Below, in pieces: positions 35,268 through 43,971 of a stretch of 64,000 bases of DNA. The notes under the pieces are model-generated. The model was given only the letters and a program-made list of their open reading frames with translations. It made no database searches and was not told the DNA's origin. Source of the DNA: a bacterium 210820-DFI.6.37 (GTDB taxonomy: Bacteria; Bacillota; Clostridia; Peptostreptococcales; Anaerovoracaceae); contig JAJCKG010000002.1 in NCBI GenBank assembly GCA_020558355.1, positions 248,001 through 312,000 of the forward strand, given 5' to 3'. The translations under genes and the position numbers were made by a program. Position 1 is the first letter of the stretch. The number at the start of each line of letters is the position of its first letter.

Positions 35268-35613
35268 AATGTCCCCTCTTTGCCAAATAAACTAACTCGT
35301 AATCTACTAAATCATGAGTTAGTTTTAACACATTATATTCCTTTTATGCTAAATATTCAATATTAGAAATCATAACTTTTGCTTTATTTTATATAAAGAG
35401 CAGCTTATACATCTTCATTCTAAATCACCGGTTCAACCGGTGGTCTTGATTTTGAGCCGCCGGCGGAGCAGAGTCCCCCGGCCTGGCAAAGTACTTTTAG
35501 GTATAAAATTATACCTGAAAAATACCTGAAAAATGGCATTTTCATAGGATAGTGAGATACTTTTCTGACTGGTAATATAAGAAAAAACAACAAGATTGCC
35601 AGAAAGGAGTTGA
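35268..35613. other. Intergenic region with hairpins and operator-like repeats
   Basis: This 346-base gap carries a 10-bp inverted repeat AAACTAACTC/GAGTTAGTTT (about 35288-35325) near the ATPase promoter. It also carries a CACCGGT-TCA-ACCGGTG hairpin followed by GCCGCCGGCGG-type GC-rich sequence (about 35427-35485), unlike its AT-rich surroundings, and the operator-like repeats of the reductase promoter (35500-35532). No gene is evident. The GC-rich hairpins resemble the subterminal structures left by IS200/IS605-type elements, but no transposase is present. Confidence 0.55.
35500..35532 (+). promoter_or_regulatory. Dyad plus tandem 11-bp repeats upstream of the enoate reductase
   Basis: GGTATAA-AA-TTATACC (35500-35515) overlaps two exact tandem copies of ATACCTGAAAA (35511-35532). 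They lie about 80-115 bases before the reductase start, a plausible activator or repressor site. Confidence 0.55.
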
Positions 35614-37605
35614 TTGAATTTGAATAATAATTATCCACATCTTTTCAGTCCGCTTAAAGTTGGAAAACTCACCTTCAGAAACCGTATTGTATCTACGCCG
35701 AACAATACCCTGACAGATTTACACGACAGAATAACCTTCTTTGAGAATAAGGCAAGAGGCGGCGCTGCTGTAGTAACCGTTGGAGAAACAGCGATTTCAA
35801 GTAAATATGTTACGGCAGACAAGGGCTGCGGATTTGTTCTTGATGGTCTGGATAAGGATCACCAGAGACTGGGGTCATTTGTACTGGCTATGAAAGCCTA
35901 TGGAGCGATTCCCAATATACAGCTGATCCATCACGGCCGGGAATATTGGAATCATGGCCTTCAAAAGCCTCCGTTCGTAGACTTTTATCCGCTAAAGCCT
36001 TCCGGATACATGCCTATCGGACCAACCGCGGGGGTAAACAAGGACGGTGTAGAAGTCATTGAAATGACCGAAGAGCTGATTGAGGAAACCATACAGGATT
36101 ACGCAAACGCCGCGCAGTTTTGTAAACAGGCCGGATTTGATATGATCCAGATCCATGGAGGACATGGATGGCTTCCGGCGCAATTTGCCTCATCACGAAC
36201 AAATCACCGTACTGACCGCTGGGGCGGCAGCCTGGAAAACCGGGCAAGATTTCCGCTGGAAGTTCTCAAGAGGATCCGTGAAAAATGCGGCAAGGATCTG
36301 GTTATTGAGTACAGGGTCAGTGGAGACGAATTAGTTGAAAACGGCATGAGAATCGATGAAACGGTTGCGTTTGTAAAGCTGATTGAGCCGTATATCGACA
36401 TTATCCATGTGTCGGCGGGAATTCATATGGAAATGTCAACAGAGAGAAGAATGTTTCCTGAGGGCCTCTATGAAAAGAGAGGGTGCAATGTGTATCTGGC
36501 GGCAGAGATCAAAAAACATGTGAATATTCCGGTTCTTGCTGTTGGAGGGATTAACACGCCGGAACTGGCAGAGCGGATTCTGGCAGAAGGAAAGGCGGAT
36601 CTGGTTGGAATGGGACGGGCTCTTATAATTGACCCGGAATTGCCCAATAAAGCCAGAGCGGGCCATCCTGAAGAAATTATACACTGTATGCGATGCTGTC
36701 ACTGTCTTGCGTCAACATCACCATGGGACAAGGCATACCAGCTCAGCTGTTCCGGAAATCCGGTTATTGGCAGGGACAGAATGGTAGCAAGGATACCTGA
36801 GCCCGAAGGGTCCAGAAAGGTTGTGGTTGTAGGCGGTGGCCCCGCGGGGCTGTATGCCGCGATGACCGCGGCCAAGAGGGGCCATGATGTCACCCTTTTT
36901 GAAAAGAGCCCTGAGCTTGGAGGCCTTATGAAATACGCTGACGCCGACGAGGCAAAGTATGAAGAAAAACTTTACAAGGACTGGCTGGTCAGAAAGACGA
37001 AGGAGCGCGTCAAGGATATCCGGCTCGGAACAGAGGCGACTGCGGAAATCGTCGAGCCGATGAAGGCGGATGTCATTATTGCGGCTGTAGGATCAAAACC
37101 GCTCATCCCTCCGATTCCTGGAGTTGACAGAGAAACAGCGCTGACGGTACATGATGTGTATTACAGCCCGGAAAAGATCGGTGATGACATCATCATCATC
37201 GGCGGAGGACAGGTAGGATGTGAAACTGCGATCCATCTTGGAAAAATGGGCAAAAAGGTTACACTTATCGAAATGACGCCGGTACTGTCTGACCCTTCAA
37301 AAAACTGGGTACAGCAGCTAAGTACAGAGGAAGAAGTTTATAAAACAAAGACCATAGACCCCAGACTTTCGACAAAATGTGTAAAGGTTCAGGGAAATAC
37401 AGTAATTGTTGAGAAGGATGGCAAGCAGGAAGAGCTTACAGGGGATACCGTTATAATCTGCGCGGGGCAGACACCCGTAACAGATGGCCTCGAAGAGCTC
37501 CGAAACTGTGCCGACCGGTTTGTAGTTGCAGGTGATTGCATAGAAGCGCAGACAATTGGTGAAGCGGTAAGAGATGGGTTCTTCAATGCAATGAATATTC
37601 TTTAA
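35614..37605 (+). CDS. Old-yellow-enzyme-type 2-enoate / 2,4-dienoyl-CoA reductase-like protein
   Basis: This 663-residue enzyme has an N-terminal FMN TIM barrel (about residues 5-345), a [4Fe-4S] cysteine cluster (CMRCCHC then C about 18 residues later), an FAD-binding domain (VVVVGGGPAGLYAA, about 405-418) and an NAD-binding domain (IIIIGGGQVGCETA). The layout is that of 2,4-dienoyl-CoA reductase, anaerobic enoate reductases and BaiCD/BaiH. It reduces an activated C=C bond with NAD(P)H. The start is TTG; 35614 and 35620 are both possible given AGGAG at 35605. An MFS gene follows after 29 bases. Confidence 0.92.
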   Translation: MNLNNNYPHLFSPLKVGKLTFRNRIVSTPNNTLTDLHDRITFFENKARGGAAVVTVGETAISSKYVTADKGCGFVLDGLDKDHQRLGSFVLAMKAYGAIPNIQLIHHGREYWNHGLQKPPFVDFYPLKPSGYMPIGPTAGVNKDGVEVIEMTEELIEETIQDYANAAQFCKQAGFDMIQIHGGHGWLPAQFASSRTNHRTDRWGGSLENRARFPLEVLKRIREKCGKDLVIEYRVSGDELVENGMRIDETVAFVKLIEPYIDIIHVSAGIHMEMSTERRMFPEGLYEKRGCNVYLAAEIKKHVNIPVLAVGGINTPELAERILAEGKADLVGMGRALIIDPELPNKARAGHPEEIIHCMRCCHCLASTSPWDKAYQLSCSGNPVIGRDRMVARIPEPEGSRKVVVVGGGPAGLYAAMTAAKRGHDVTLFEKSPELGGLMKYADADEAKYEEKLYKDWLVRKTKERVKDIRLGTEATAEIVEPMKADVIIAAVGSKPLIPPIPGVDRETALTVHDVYYSPEKIGDDIIIIGGGQVGCETAIHLGKMGKKVTLIEMTPVLSDPSKNWVQQLSTEEEVYKTKTIDPRLSTKCVKVQGNTVIVEKDGKQEELTGDTVIICAGQTPVTDGLEELRNCADRFVVAGDCIEAQTIGEAVRDGFFNAMNIL

Positions 37606-37634
37606 GTTACATTTGATATGGAGGTTAAAATACC

Positions 37635-38867
37635 ATGGAAAAGTTAGGTATGAAGAGGATAAACCCCGTAAAGCTAAAGATTGTCATTTTAATGATTGCG
37701 TTACAGGATGTAGCGGCAGGCGCGACAAGTCCTGCCCTGGCCAGTATTATTGCGGATTTTCCGCAATATATGCCGTCTACCGTAATGATGATTGCGTCGG
37801 TTCCGGGACTGGTGCAAGGTATCGTTGCTATATTCTTTGGAATAATTTATAAGAAGTGCAAGGCAAGACCATTGATTCTGTTTGGATTTGCCCTGTTCAT
37901 CGTCGGCGGAGTGGCTCCGTTTTTCCTGAACAGTCTGCCTGCGATTATCTTTATGAGGGTTCTGGTAGGATTTGGGTCAGGAATATGTATGCCAATGTCA
38001 ATGAATCTGGTGGCGGACTTTTATGAAGGGCATGAAAAGGATACTATGCTTGGCTTCTCCTCCGCCATTGGAGGCGCTTCCGGTGTCATCTTCCAAAGTC
38101 TGGGAGGATTTCTTACTGCCGCGTACGGATGGCATTACTGCTTCCTGTCTTATCTCATCATTCTGATTATTGCGTTGTTTGTATTCTTCTGGCTCCCGGA
38201 ACCGGAAAAGAAGACAGAAGAGGATATGGTCAGTGAAAACGGGACCGCTTTAAGTGAGGAAGAAAAGAGCAGGAGAAAGAAAGCGGCTCTTCCGCTCATT
38301 GTAATTCTTACCTTGTTCTGTCTTTTATGGAATATGATCGACTACGTTATGATATCCAACCTGTCGATCCTTTTGGAAACAACGGGAATGGGCGACGCCG
38401 CGTCTGCTGGAACCTGTCTGTCACTGTTTACCGTAGGAGCTTTTATTGCGGGTATTGTGTTCGGTAAAATCAAAAAATGCCTCAAAACTTATTTTATCGT
38501 ACCGTTTCCATTCCTGGTTTCTTTTATTGGATTTTTGATCGTTTATAATGCTTCGGGACTGAGTATCGTAATGGTAGGAACCCTGATATGCGGCTTTGCG
38601 CTTGGAAGCTGTCTTCCAACCTTTACTGGTACGATTACTGATTTAATCGATCCTTCAATCGTTCCATGGGGAATCGGATTCATCATGGTAGCCAACGGAC
38701 TTTCTCAATTCTGTCAGGCTCCGATTTACGATGTGATCAATCGCTTTGCCGGTACTACATACGGACGCGACCAGTTCCTGATCAGCATTATTTTGTTCGC
38801 CATAGTATTTGTGCTGGCCGTCATTTGGGCCTTTGCGGCCAGAGCTCTCCGGCATGGAAAAGCATAG
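37635..38867 (+). CDS. MFS transporter (island transporter 1)
   Basis: This 410-residue major facilitator has 12 membrane segments and a charged central loop (about residues 190-220). The opening (VILMIALQDVAAGATSPALASIIADFP) and RVLVGFGSGICMPMSMNLVADFYEG block relate it to the transporters at 16912 and 46428. It is co-transcribed with the enoate reductase and followed by a terminator. It most likely imports the reductase substrate or a related acid. GGAGG lies 9 bases before the ATG. Confidence 0.87.
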   Translation: MEKLGMKRINPVKLKIVILMIALQDVAAGATSPALASIIADFPQYMPSTVMMIASVPGLVQGIVAIFFGIIYKKCKARPLILFGFALFIVGGVAPFFLNSLPAIIFMRVLVGFGSGICMPMSMNLVADFYEGHEKDTMLGFSSAIGGASGVIFQSLGGFLTAAYGWHYCFLSYLIILIIALFVFFWLPEPEKKTEEDMVSENGTALSEEEKSRRKKAALPLIVILTLFCLLWNMIDYVMISNLSILLETTGMGDAASAGTCLSLFTVGAFIAGIVFGKIKKCLKTYFIVPFPFLVSFIGFLIVYNASGLSIVMVGTLICGFALGSCLPTFTGTITDLIDPSIVPWGIGFIMVANGLSQFCQAPIYDVINRFAGTTYGRDQFLISIILFAIVFVLAVIWAFAARALRHGKA

Positions 38868-38921
38868 TCTTTTACGCTTTTTTCACAAAAAAATATACAG
38901 TTCCCTTTTGGGCGGCATCTT

Positions 38922-38953
38922 ACAGAGCAGATATCATTCTGCTCTGTTTTCCT
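38922..38953 (+). terminator. Intrinsic terminator after MFS gene
   Basis: A perfect 9-bp stem ACAGAGCAG/CTGCTCTGT with an 8-base loop runs into TTTT. It ends the reductase-transporter unit. Confidence 0.85.
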
Positions 38954-39014
38954 GTTTTTGAGGTAGTTCTTCCCATAGGCAGCGCTCCCTTCTGACATGA
39001 GAAAAAGAATGGGG

Positions 39015-39040
39015 GTAACATCAGGTAACATTCCGTAACA
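39015..39040 (+). promoter_or_regulatory. Three GTAACA repeats with 10-bp period
   Basis: GTAACA occurs at 39015, 39025 and 39035, exactly one helical turn apart, about 125-145 bases before the SDR-ptb-buk operon. This phasing suggests an activator site read from one face of the helix, perhaps by a LuxR-type protein. Confidence 0.55.
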
Positions 39041-39161
39041 TATAAATCCTATTTCTATGCGATTGAAGCGTTGGAAAATTAAGAATACAATTTTTATAAA
39101 GCAAGAAAGAATCACAGTTTTGTACGAACTTACACAAATGGATTGGTAAGGAGGAAGAAAA

Positions 39162-39953
39162 ATGGTGGAACTCAAATTCACAGATCAGAATGTAGTTGTT
39201 ACAGGAGCGGCAAGCGGGCTCGCATATGAAGTAGCAAAGCAGTTCGCGGAAGCCGGAGCAAATGTCGTAGTTGCGGATTTTGATATGGAGGGCGCGGAAA
39301 AAGCGGCAAACCAGTTCAAAGAAATGGGCGTAAAGGCTTTTGCGTATAAAACGGATATCAGCAAGTATGAAGACTTTGAAGCCCTTTTTGAGGAAACTGT
39401 AAAACAGCTTGGCAGCATTGACATTTTGGTAAACGGCGCGGGAATCGGAGGAATCGGACCGATCACTGAGCAGACTCCGGAATTCGTGAGCAAACTGATC
39501 GATATAGACCTGAAGGGTCCGATCTGGGGATGCAAAGCCGTAGCCCCTTATATGATGGAGCAGAAACACGGAAAGGTTATTAACTTTTCCTCTCAGGCTT
39601 ACAGAATGATGAAGGAAGGCTCCATTGCGTACGGCGTGTCAAAAGTAGGAGTTGTCGCCTTAACCGCGTGCTTTGCCAGAGAGATGGCGCCTTTTGATGT
39701 GAATGTCAACGCAATCGCTCCGGGAAGCATCCGGACTCCAATGTGGGACGCCACTTTAGAAGAATGGGCGCCTGGAGACAAAGCAAAGCAGGATGAGCTT
39801 TTCAAAGAACTCATCATCAGCGCCATTCCAATGGGAAGAACCCAGGACACAGAAGATATTGCTCACGCGACACTGTTCCTTTGCAGCGAATACGCAAGAA
39901 ATATCAGCGGACAGTGCCTGTCAGTAGACGGGGCGCAGACATTCTCTTATTAA
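39162..39953 (+). CDS. Short-chain dehydrogenase/reductase (SDR)
   Basis: This 263-residue SDR is the first gene of the large operon. The catalytic residues are in place: Ser143/144, Tyr157 and Lys161 (YGVSK). The C-terminus GQCLSVDGAQTFSY is typical. The cofactor motif is TGAASGLA (residues 14-21), with the usual last Gly replaced by Ala. Asp39 in VVVADFD suggests NAD. It probably oxidises a hydroxyl of the substrate to the ketone that the lipoyl complex cleaves. AAGGAGGAAG precedes the ATG. Confidence 0.9.
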   Translation: MVELKFTDQNVVVTGAASGLAYEVAKQFAEAGANVVVADFDMEGAEKAANQFKEMGVKAFAYKTDISKYEDFEALFEETVKQLGSIDILVNGAGIGGIGPITEQTPEFVSKLIDIDLKGPIWGCKAVAPYMMEQKHGKVINFSSQAYRMMKEGSIAYGVSKVGVVALTACFAREMAPFDVNVNAIAPGSIRTPMWDATLEEWAPGDKAKQDELFKELIISAIPMGRTQDTEDIAHATLFLCSEYARNISGQCLSVDGAQTFSY

Positions 39954-39978
39954 TGAAAACAAGGATGGGTTAGCAGAA

Positions 39979-40914
39979 ATGGTCTATAAGAATTTTGAAG
40001 AATTAGTCAATAGTTTGAAAGGAATGCCCGCGTGCAGAGCGGCGGTAGCTGCGGCTCAGGATGAGCATACGCTGGAAGCGGTGTTTAAATGCGCGGAGGA
40101 AGGCATTATCGAACCTGTGCTGGTAGGAGACAAGAACGCGATTGTAGAAATTCTTGATAAGCTGGGAAAAAGCATGCCGGGAGAAAACATATATGAGGCT
40201 TCAACCCTGGAGGACGCGGCGTTCAAGGCTGTAGAACTGGTTCGGAAAGGAAAAGCCGATGTGATTATGAAGGGCAAGCTGGATACATCCGTCATTCTCA
40301 GAGAAGTCGTTAAAAGAGAAACGGGACTCAGAAACGGACACGCTATGAGCCATATTGCAATCAATGAGATTCCATCCTACCACAAGCTGGTAATAACAAC
40401 AGACGGCGGAATGACACTGCAGCCTTCTCTTGAACAAAAGAAAGAAATCCTGATTAACGCGGTTACCGCTATGAGGGCCCTGGGTGTTGAACAGCCTAAG
40501 GTCGGCGTCCTCGCGGCCGCGGAAAAAATAAATGAAAAGCTGACAGACAGTGTGGACGCGGCGGCTCTTAAAGAAATGAATCAGAAGGGCGAGATTACAG
40601 ACTGCATTGTGGAAGGCCCGATTTCCCTTGACCTGGCGATGGTTGCGGAAAAGGCGCGGGCGAAAGGGTATGAAAGCCCATGCGCGGGGGATGTGGACAT
40701 CCTGATTGTTCCCAATATTACCGCGGGAAATATCCTGGGCAAGAGCATGACCGAGCTTGACCACGGCAAGATGGCAGGACTGATCATAGGCGCTAAATGC
40801 CCCATCGTCGTAACATCCAGAGGATCATCATCAGAGGAGAAATATAACGCGTTAATGCTGGCGGCAAAAATGGCAGGAGGATCGAATGGACAAGGAAAGA
40901 ATTCTAGTAATTAA
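39979..40914 (+). CDS. ptb: Phosphate butyryl/acyltransferase
   Basis: This 311-residue phosphotransacylase of the Ptb type has KADVIMKGKLDTSVILREVV (about residues 91-110), HAMSHIAI and a C-terminal GKMAGLIIGAKCPIVVTSRGSS. It swaps CoA for phosphate on an acyl-CoA. With the following butyrate kinase (29-base overlap) it forms the ATP-yielding Ptb-Buk route. Next to an E1-E2-E3 complex, as in Bacillus and Enterococcus bkd operons, it probably handles the complex's acyl-CoA product, which need not be butyryl-CoA. Confidence 0.93.
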   Translation: MVYKNFEELVNSLKGMPACRAAVAAAQDEHTLEAVFKCAEEGIIEPVLVGDKNAIVEILDKLGKSMPGENIYEASTLEDAAFKAVELVRKGKADVIMKGKLDTSVILREVVKRETGLRNGHAMSHIAINEIPSYHKLVITTDGGMTLQPSLEQKKEILINAVTAMRALGVEQPKVGVLAAAEKINEKLTDSVDAAALKEMNQKGEITDCIVEGPISLDLAMVAEKARAKGYESPCAGDVDILIVPNITAGNILGKSMTELDHGKMAGLIIGAKCPIVVTSRGSSSEEKYNALMLAAKMAGGSNGQGKNSSN

Positions 40915-41962
40915 TCCAGGCTCAACTTCAACAAAGGTGGCTGTGTACGATGATATGGAGACGGTTTTCGTTGAAAACGTAGCCCACAGCGAAGCGGAGC
41001 TTGCTGCGTTCAAGGAGCTTTTCGATCAGTATGAATACCGAAAAAAGCTGGTTCTTGAGGCAATGGAACGCCATGAGATCGACAAAAACACACTTACAAC
41101 GGTGGTTTCCAGAGGAGGGCTGCTTCCGCCCGTTCCATCCGGAGCCTTTGAGGTCAATGACGATATCGTATGGCAGCTTAAAAACAAGCCGCAGAACGAA
41201 CATCCATCCAATCTGGGCGCTGCGATCGCCAAAAGCATCGCGGATGATCTGGGACTTACAGCATACATATATGACCCGGTGACAGTAGATGAAATGGATG
41301 AGATCGCAAAGGTGGCAGGCCTTCCCGAAATGAGAAGAAAGAGCCTGGGACATCCGCTGAATATGCGCGCGGTTGCCCATAAATACGCGAGAAAAAAGGG
41401 AAGAGCTTATGGAGATATGAATTTGATTATCGCCCATCTGGGAGGAGGAATCACTATTTCCCTTCACAAGAAGGGCAGAATGATCGATATGATATCCGAT
41501 GAAGAAGGCCCCTTTTCTCCGGAGCGGACAGGCGGGCTTCCGCTCTTTCAGGTCATAGATGAAGCGACACAGGAACAAGAGACCCAGAAGACTATGATGA
41601 AAAGAGTAAAGCGGCAGGGAGGTCTGGTGGCCCATCTGGGTACAAATGACGCCAGAAAAGTTGAAGAAATGATCGCGAATGGAGATCAGCACGCGGCTCT
41701 GGTTTACGAAGCGATGGCCAACAGCATTTCCAAGCATATCGCGTCCCTGGCGGCAGTGGCCAGAGGCAATGTGGACGCCATCATTCTTACAGGCGGCGTT
41801 GCCCACTCCAAAATGCTGACAGAATGGATTATTGAACGGGTTTCCTTTATTGCGGAGGTGGAAGTTATCCCGGGCGAAAATGAAATGGAAGCCCTCGTAA
41901 GCGGCGTGCTTCGGGTGAGAAGAGGACAGGAAAAGGTCAGAACCTTCAAAAAGGTCGTATAG
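40886..41962 (+). CDS. buk: Butyrate/branched-chain carboxylate kinase
   Basis: This 358-residue acetokinase-family kinase has the phosphate-binding INPGSTSTKVAVYD at the N-terminus, AHLGGGITISLHKKGRMIDM (about residues 181-200) and ILTGGVAHSKML near 300. It makes ATP and free acid from the acyl phosphate. The start overlaps ptb, with GGCAGGAGG inside the ptb 3' end. The acyl chain is unknown; position in the operon suggests the product of the downstream dehydrogenase complex. Confidence 0.94.
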   Translation: MDKERILVINPGSTSTKVAVYDDMETVFVENVAHSEAELAAFKELFDQYEYRKKLVLEAMERHEIDKNTLTTVVSRGGLLPPVPSGAFEVNDDIVWQLKNKPQNEHPSNLGAAIAKSIADDLGLTAYIYDPVTVDEMDEIAKVAGLPEMRRKSLGHPLNMRAVAHKYARKKGRAYGDMNLIIAHLGGGITISLHKKGRMIDMISDEEGPFSPERTGGLPLFQVIDEATQEQETQKTMMKRVKRQGGLVAHLGTNDARKVEEMIANGDQHAALVYEAMANSISKHIASLAAVARGNVDAIILTGGVAHSKMLTEWIIERVSFIAEVEVIPGENEMEALVSGVLRVRRGQEKVRTFKKVV

Positions 41963-42003
41963 ATTAAACGTTAGATCCGAAAACGAAACAAGGAGATAGA
42001 ACA

Positions 42004-42681
42004 ATGGGTGAAAGAAGAGAAAAGATAACAGGCACAAGAAAATACATCGCGGACGCGATGCTCAAGAGCGTAACCTCTTACCCTCAGGCCAGAGGGTCTA
42101 TCGAGTGCGACATGGGAAAGCTCCTGGAACTGCAGCAGGAGTATAAAGATAAGGGCGAAAAAATAGCCTTATCCGCGTTGATGATCAAGCTGGTGGCTAC
42201 GGCTCTTAAAAAATTCCCGTCGCTGAATTCCCGTATCGAAGGGGATGAGATCATTTATTACGATGAAATCAACTGCGGGATCGGAATGGATATCGGGACC
42301 GGTCTGTACGTTCTTACTATCCGGGACGCGGACAAAAAAACTTTAAGCGAAATCAATACAGAATTCAAAGGATATATTAAAAAGCTTCAGGATAACACCC
42401 TTACCTATGACGATATCCAGGGATCTACCTTTACTCTGACTAATTTTGCGGGAATGAGGCCTGAATTTTTTGAATCCATCATCACCAATGACCAGTGTAT
42501 TATCGTTGGAATCGCTGGCATCAAAAAGAAAGTTGTTGTTACAGAGGATGATGAAATGGTCATCCGGCCGATGTGCCCGATCATCGTCAATATGAACCAT
42601 GCTATTACAGATGGAAAAGATATTCACGCCATGATGGAATATCTTTATGAAATCTGCCTGGATCCTAAGGCTTATTTTTAA
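42004..42681 (+). CDS. E2 acyltransferase catalytic domain, free-standing
   Basis: This 225-residue protein is only the catalytic domain of a 2-oxoacid dehydrogenase E2. The active-site motif is NMNHAITDG, with catalytic His199 and Asp203. GSTFTLTNFAGM (about 140-151) is the conserved substrate/CoA block, and TRKYIADAML the N-terminal helix. A normal E2 has one to three lipoyl domains and a peripheral subunit-binding domain before this; both are absent. The lipoyl domain is encoded separately in the next gene. The protein could still form the 24- or 60-subunit core. Confidence 0.9.
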   Translation: MGERREKITGTRKYIADAMLKSVTSYPQARGSIECDMGKLLELQQEYKDKGEKIALSALMIKLVATALKKFPSLNSRIEGDEIIYYDEINCGIGMDIGTGLYVLTIRDADKKTLSEINTEFKGYIKKLQDNTLTYDDIQGSTFTLTNFAGMRPEFFESIITNDQCIIVGIAGIKKKVVVTEDDEMVIRPMCPIIVNMNHAITDGKDIHAMMEYLYEICLDPKAYF

Positions 42682-42720
42682 AAAAGGCTTTGAGATAAAA
42701 CTATTAAAGGAGGAATAAAA

Positions 42721-42945
42721 ATGGAAGTAGTTATGCCAAGACTGGGAATGACAATGCAGGACGGTAAGATCGTTAAGTGGTACTTTGCTGACGGTGACAA
42801 GGTTACAGAGGGAGAACCTCTTTTAGACATCGAAACAGAAAAGCTTAACAACACAGTCAACGCGACTGCCACTGGAATTTTCACAAAGGTTGCCAACGAA
42901 GGTGACACCATCGCCTGCGGCGAAGTAATCGCGAGAATTGATTAA
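42721..42945 (+). CDS. Free-standing lipoyl carrier protein
   Basis: This 74-residue protein is a single lipoyl domain: MEVVMPRLGMTMQDGKIVKW, then DIETEKLNN, with Lys41 in the lipoylation turn, and GIFTKVANEGDTIACGEVIARID to close the fold. It should carry acyl groups between E1, the separate E2 catalytic protein and E3. The glycine-cleavage H protein is the closest functional analogue, but the sequence is E2-like. AAAGGAGG precedes the ATG. lplA at the head of the island probably lipoylates it. Confidence 0.92.
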   Translation: MEVVMPRLGMTMQDGKIVKWYFADGDKVTEGEPLLDIETEKLNNTVNATATGIFTKVANEGDTIACGEVIARID

Positions 42946-42963
42946 TCGGAGGTGAAATAAAGC

Positions 42964-43971
42964 ATGAAAGAATATCCAAAAGAAGAACTGATCAGAATGT
43001 ATGACAAGCTGAAAGAAGCCCGTATATTTTCTGAACAGATGGAAAAAGCCGTATACGCGGGCCTTATCCGAAGTTCTTTCCATACGCCGGTAGGACAGGA
43101 AGCGACAGGCGTAGGCATTGTAACGGCTGCTAAGGATACAGACTGGCTGGGATATACCCATAGAGGCCAGGTTATCCTTTACGACAGATATGGAATGCAG
43201 CCTCTGATTACAGAATTGTTTGCCCTTCGCGATGGAGCGGGAAAGGGCTCAACCTACGATTTTCATTTGGGAGATTATGACCCGGATGGCCACAGAATTC
43301 TCTCTATGCCGGGCAGCTTAGGCTCAGGCGTTCCTCAGCAGACAGGCTTCGCTTTTGCCAGAAAGTATATGGGCTATGAAGGGGAAGTTGTGATTGAACC
43401 GTTAGGTGATGGAGCGACCTGTGAAGGCTATGTATATGAAGGATGGAACATGGCTGCGCTGTATAAAGTGCCGATCGTATTTGTAATTGAAAACAATGAA
43501 TGGGGTCAGTCCATTGCGTATGACGCAATGTCCGCGGATACTAATTATTCCGCGAAGGCAGCGGCCTGCGGCCTGGAATGCACAGTAGTCAAAGACGGTA
43601 CCGACATTCTCGAAATCAGAGAGGCTCTGGACAACGCCATCGAAAAGGCGCGCAAATGCCAGCCGCAGGTTGTTGAGATTCATAACCTGAGATGGGGACC
43701 GCACTGGTTCGGCCAGCCTGATATGTACAGACAGGACAAGAAGAAGGTGGACGAAGCCATGAAGGACGCGGACTGCGTCAAAAAGTATGAAACCTACCTC
43801 CTTGAAAAGGGCGTCATCGATCAGAACTATATCGACGCTAAAACCGCGGAGCTGGAAGCGGCCATTTCAAAATGCTATGAAGTGGCGGCCAAGTCTGAAA
43901 AGCCGAAATTTGAAGACTTATACCGTAAGGAAAACATCTATGCAAGTCCTGAAACCGGAGGTGATTTATAA
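42964..43971 (+). CDS. TPP-dependent dehydrogenase E1 alpha subunit
   Basis: This 335-residue E1 alpha subunit of the acetoin/branched-chain 2-oxoacid type has the thiamine diphosphate motif GDG (148-150) followed by NN (177-178). Typical blocks are GYTHRGQV and GDGATCEGYVYEGWNMAALYKVP. Compared with AcoA, PdhA and BkdA several normally constant stretches differ: STYDFHLGDYD in place of GGSMHIADF-like sequence and ILSMPGSLGSGVPQQ near residue 112. The substrate may therefore be unusual. It overlaps the beta subunit gene by one base. Confidence 0.9.
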   Translation: MKEYPKEELIRMYDKLKEARIFSEQMEKAVYAGLIRSSFHTPVGQEATGVGIVTAAKDTDWLGYTHRGQVILYDRYGMQPLITELFALRDGAGKGSTYDFHLGDYDPDGHRILSMPGSLGSGVPQQTGFAFARKYMGYEGEVVIEPLGDGATCEGYVYEGWNMAALYKVPIVFVIENNEWGQSIAYDAMSADTNYSAKAAACGLECTVVKDGTDILEIREALDNAIEKARKCQPQVVEIHNLRWGPHWFGQPDMYRQDKKKVDEAMKDADCVKKYETYLLEKGVIDQNYIDAKTAELEAAISKCYEVAAKSEKPKFEDLYRKENIYASPETGGDL

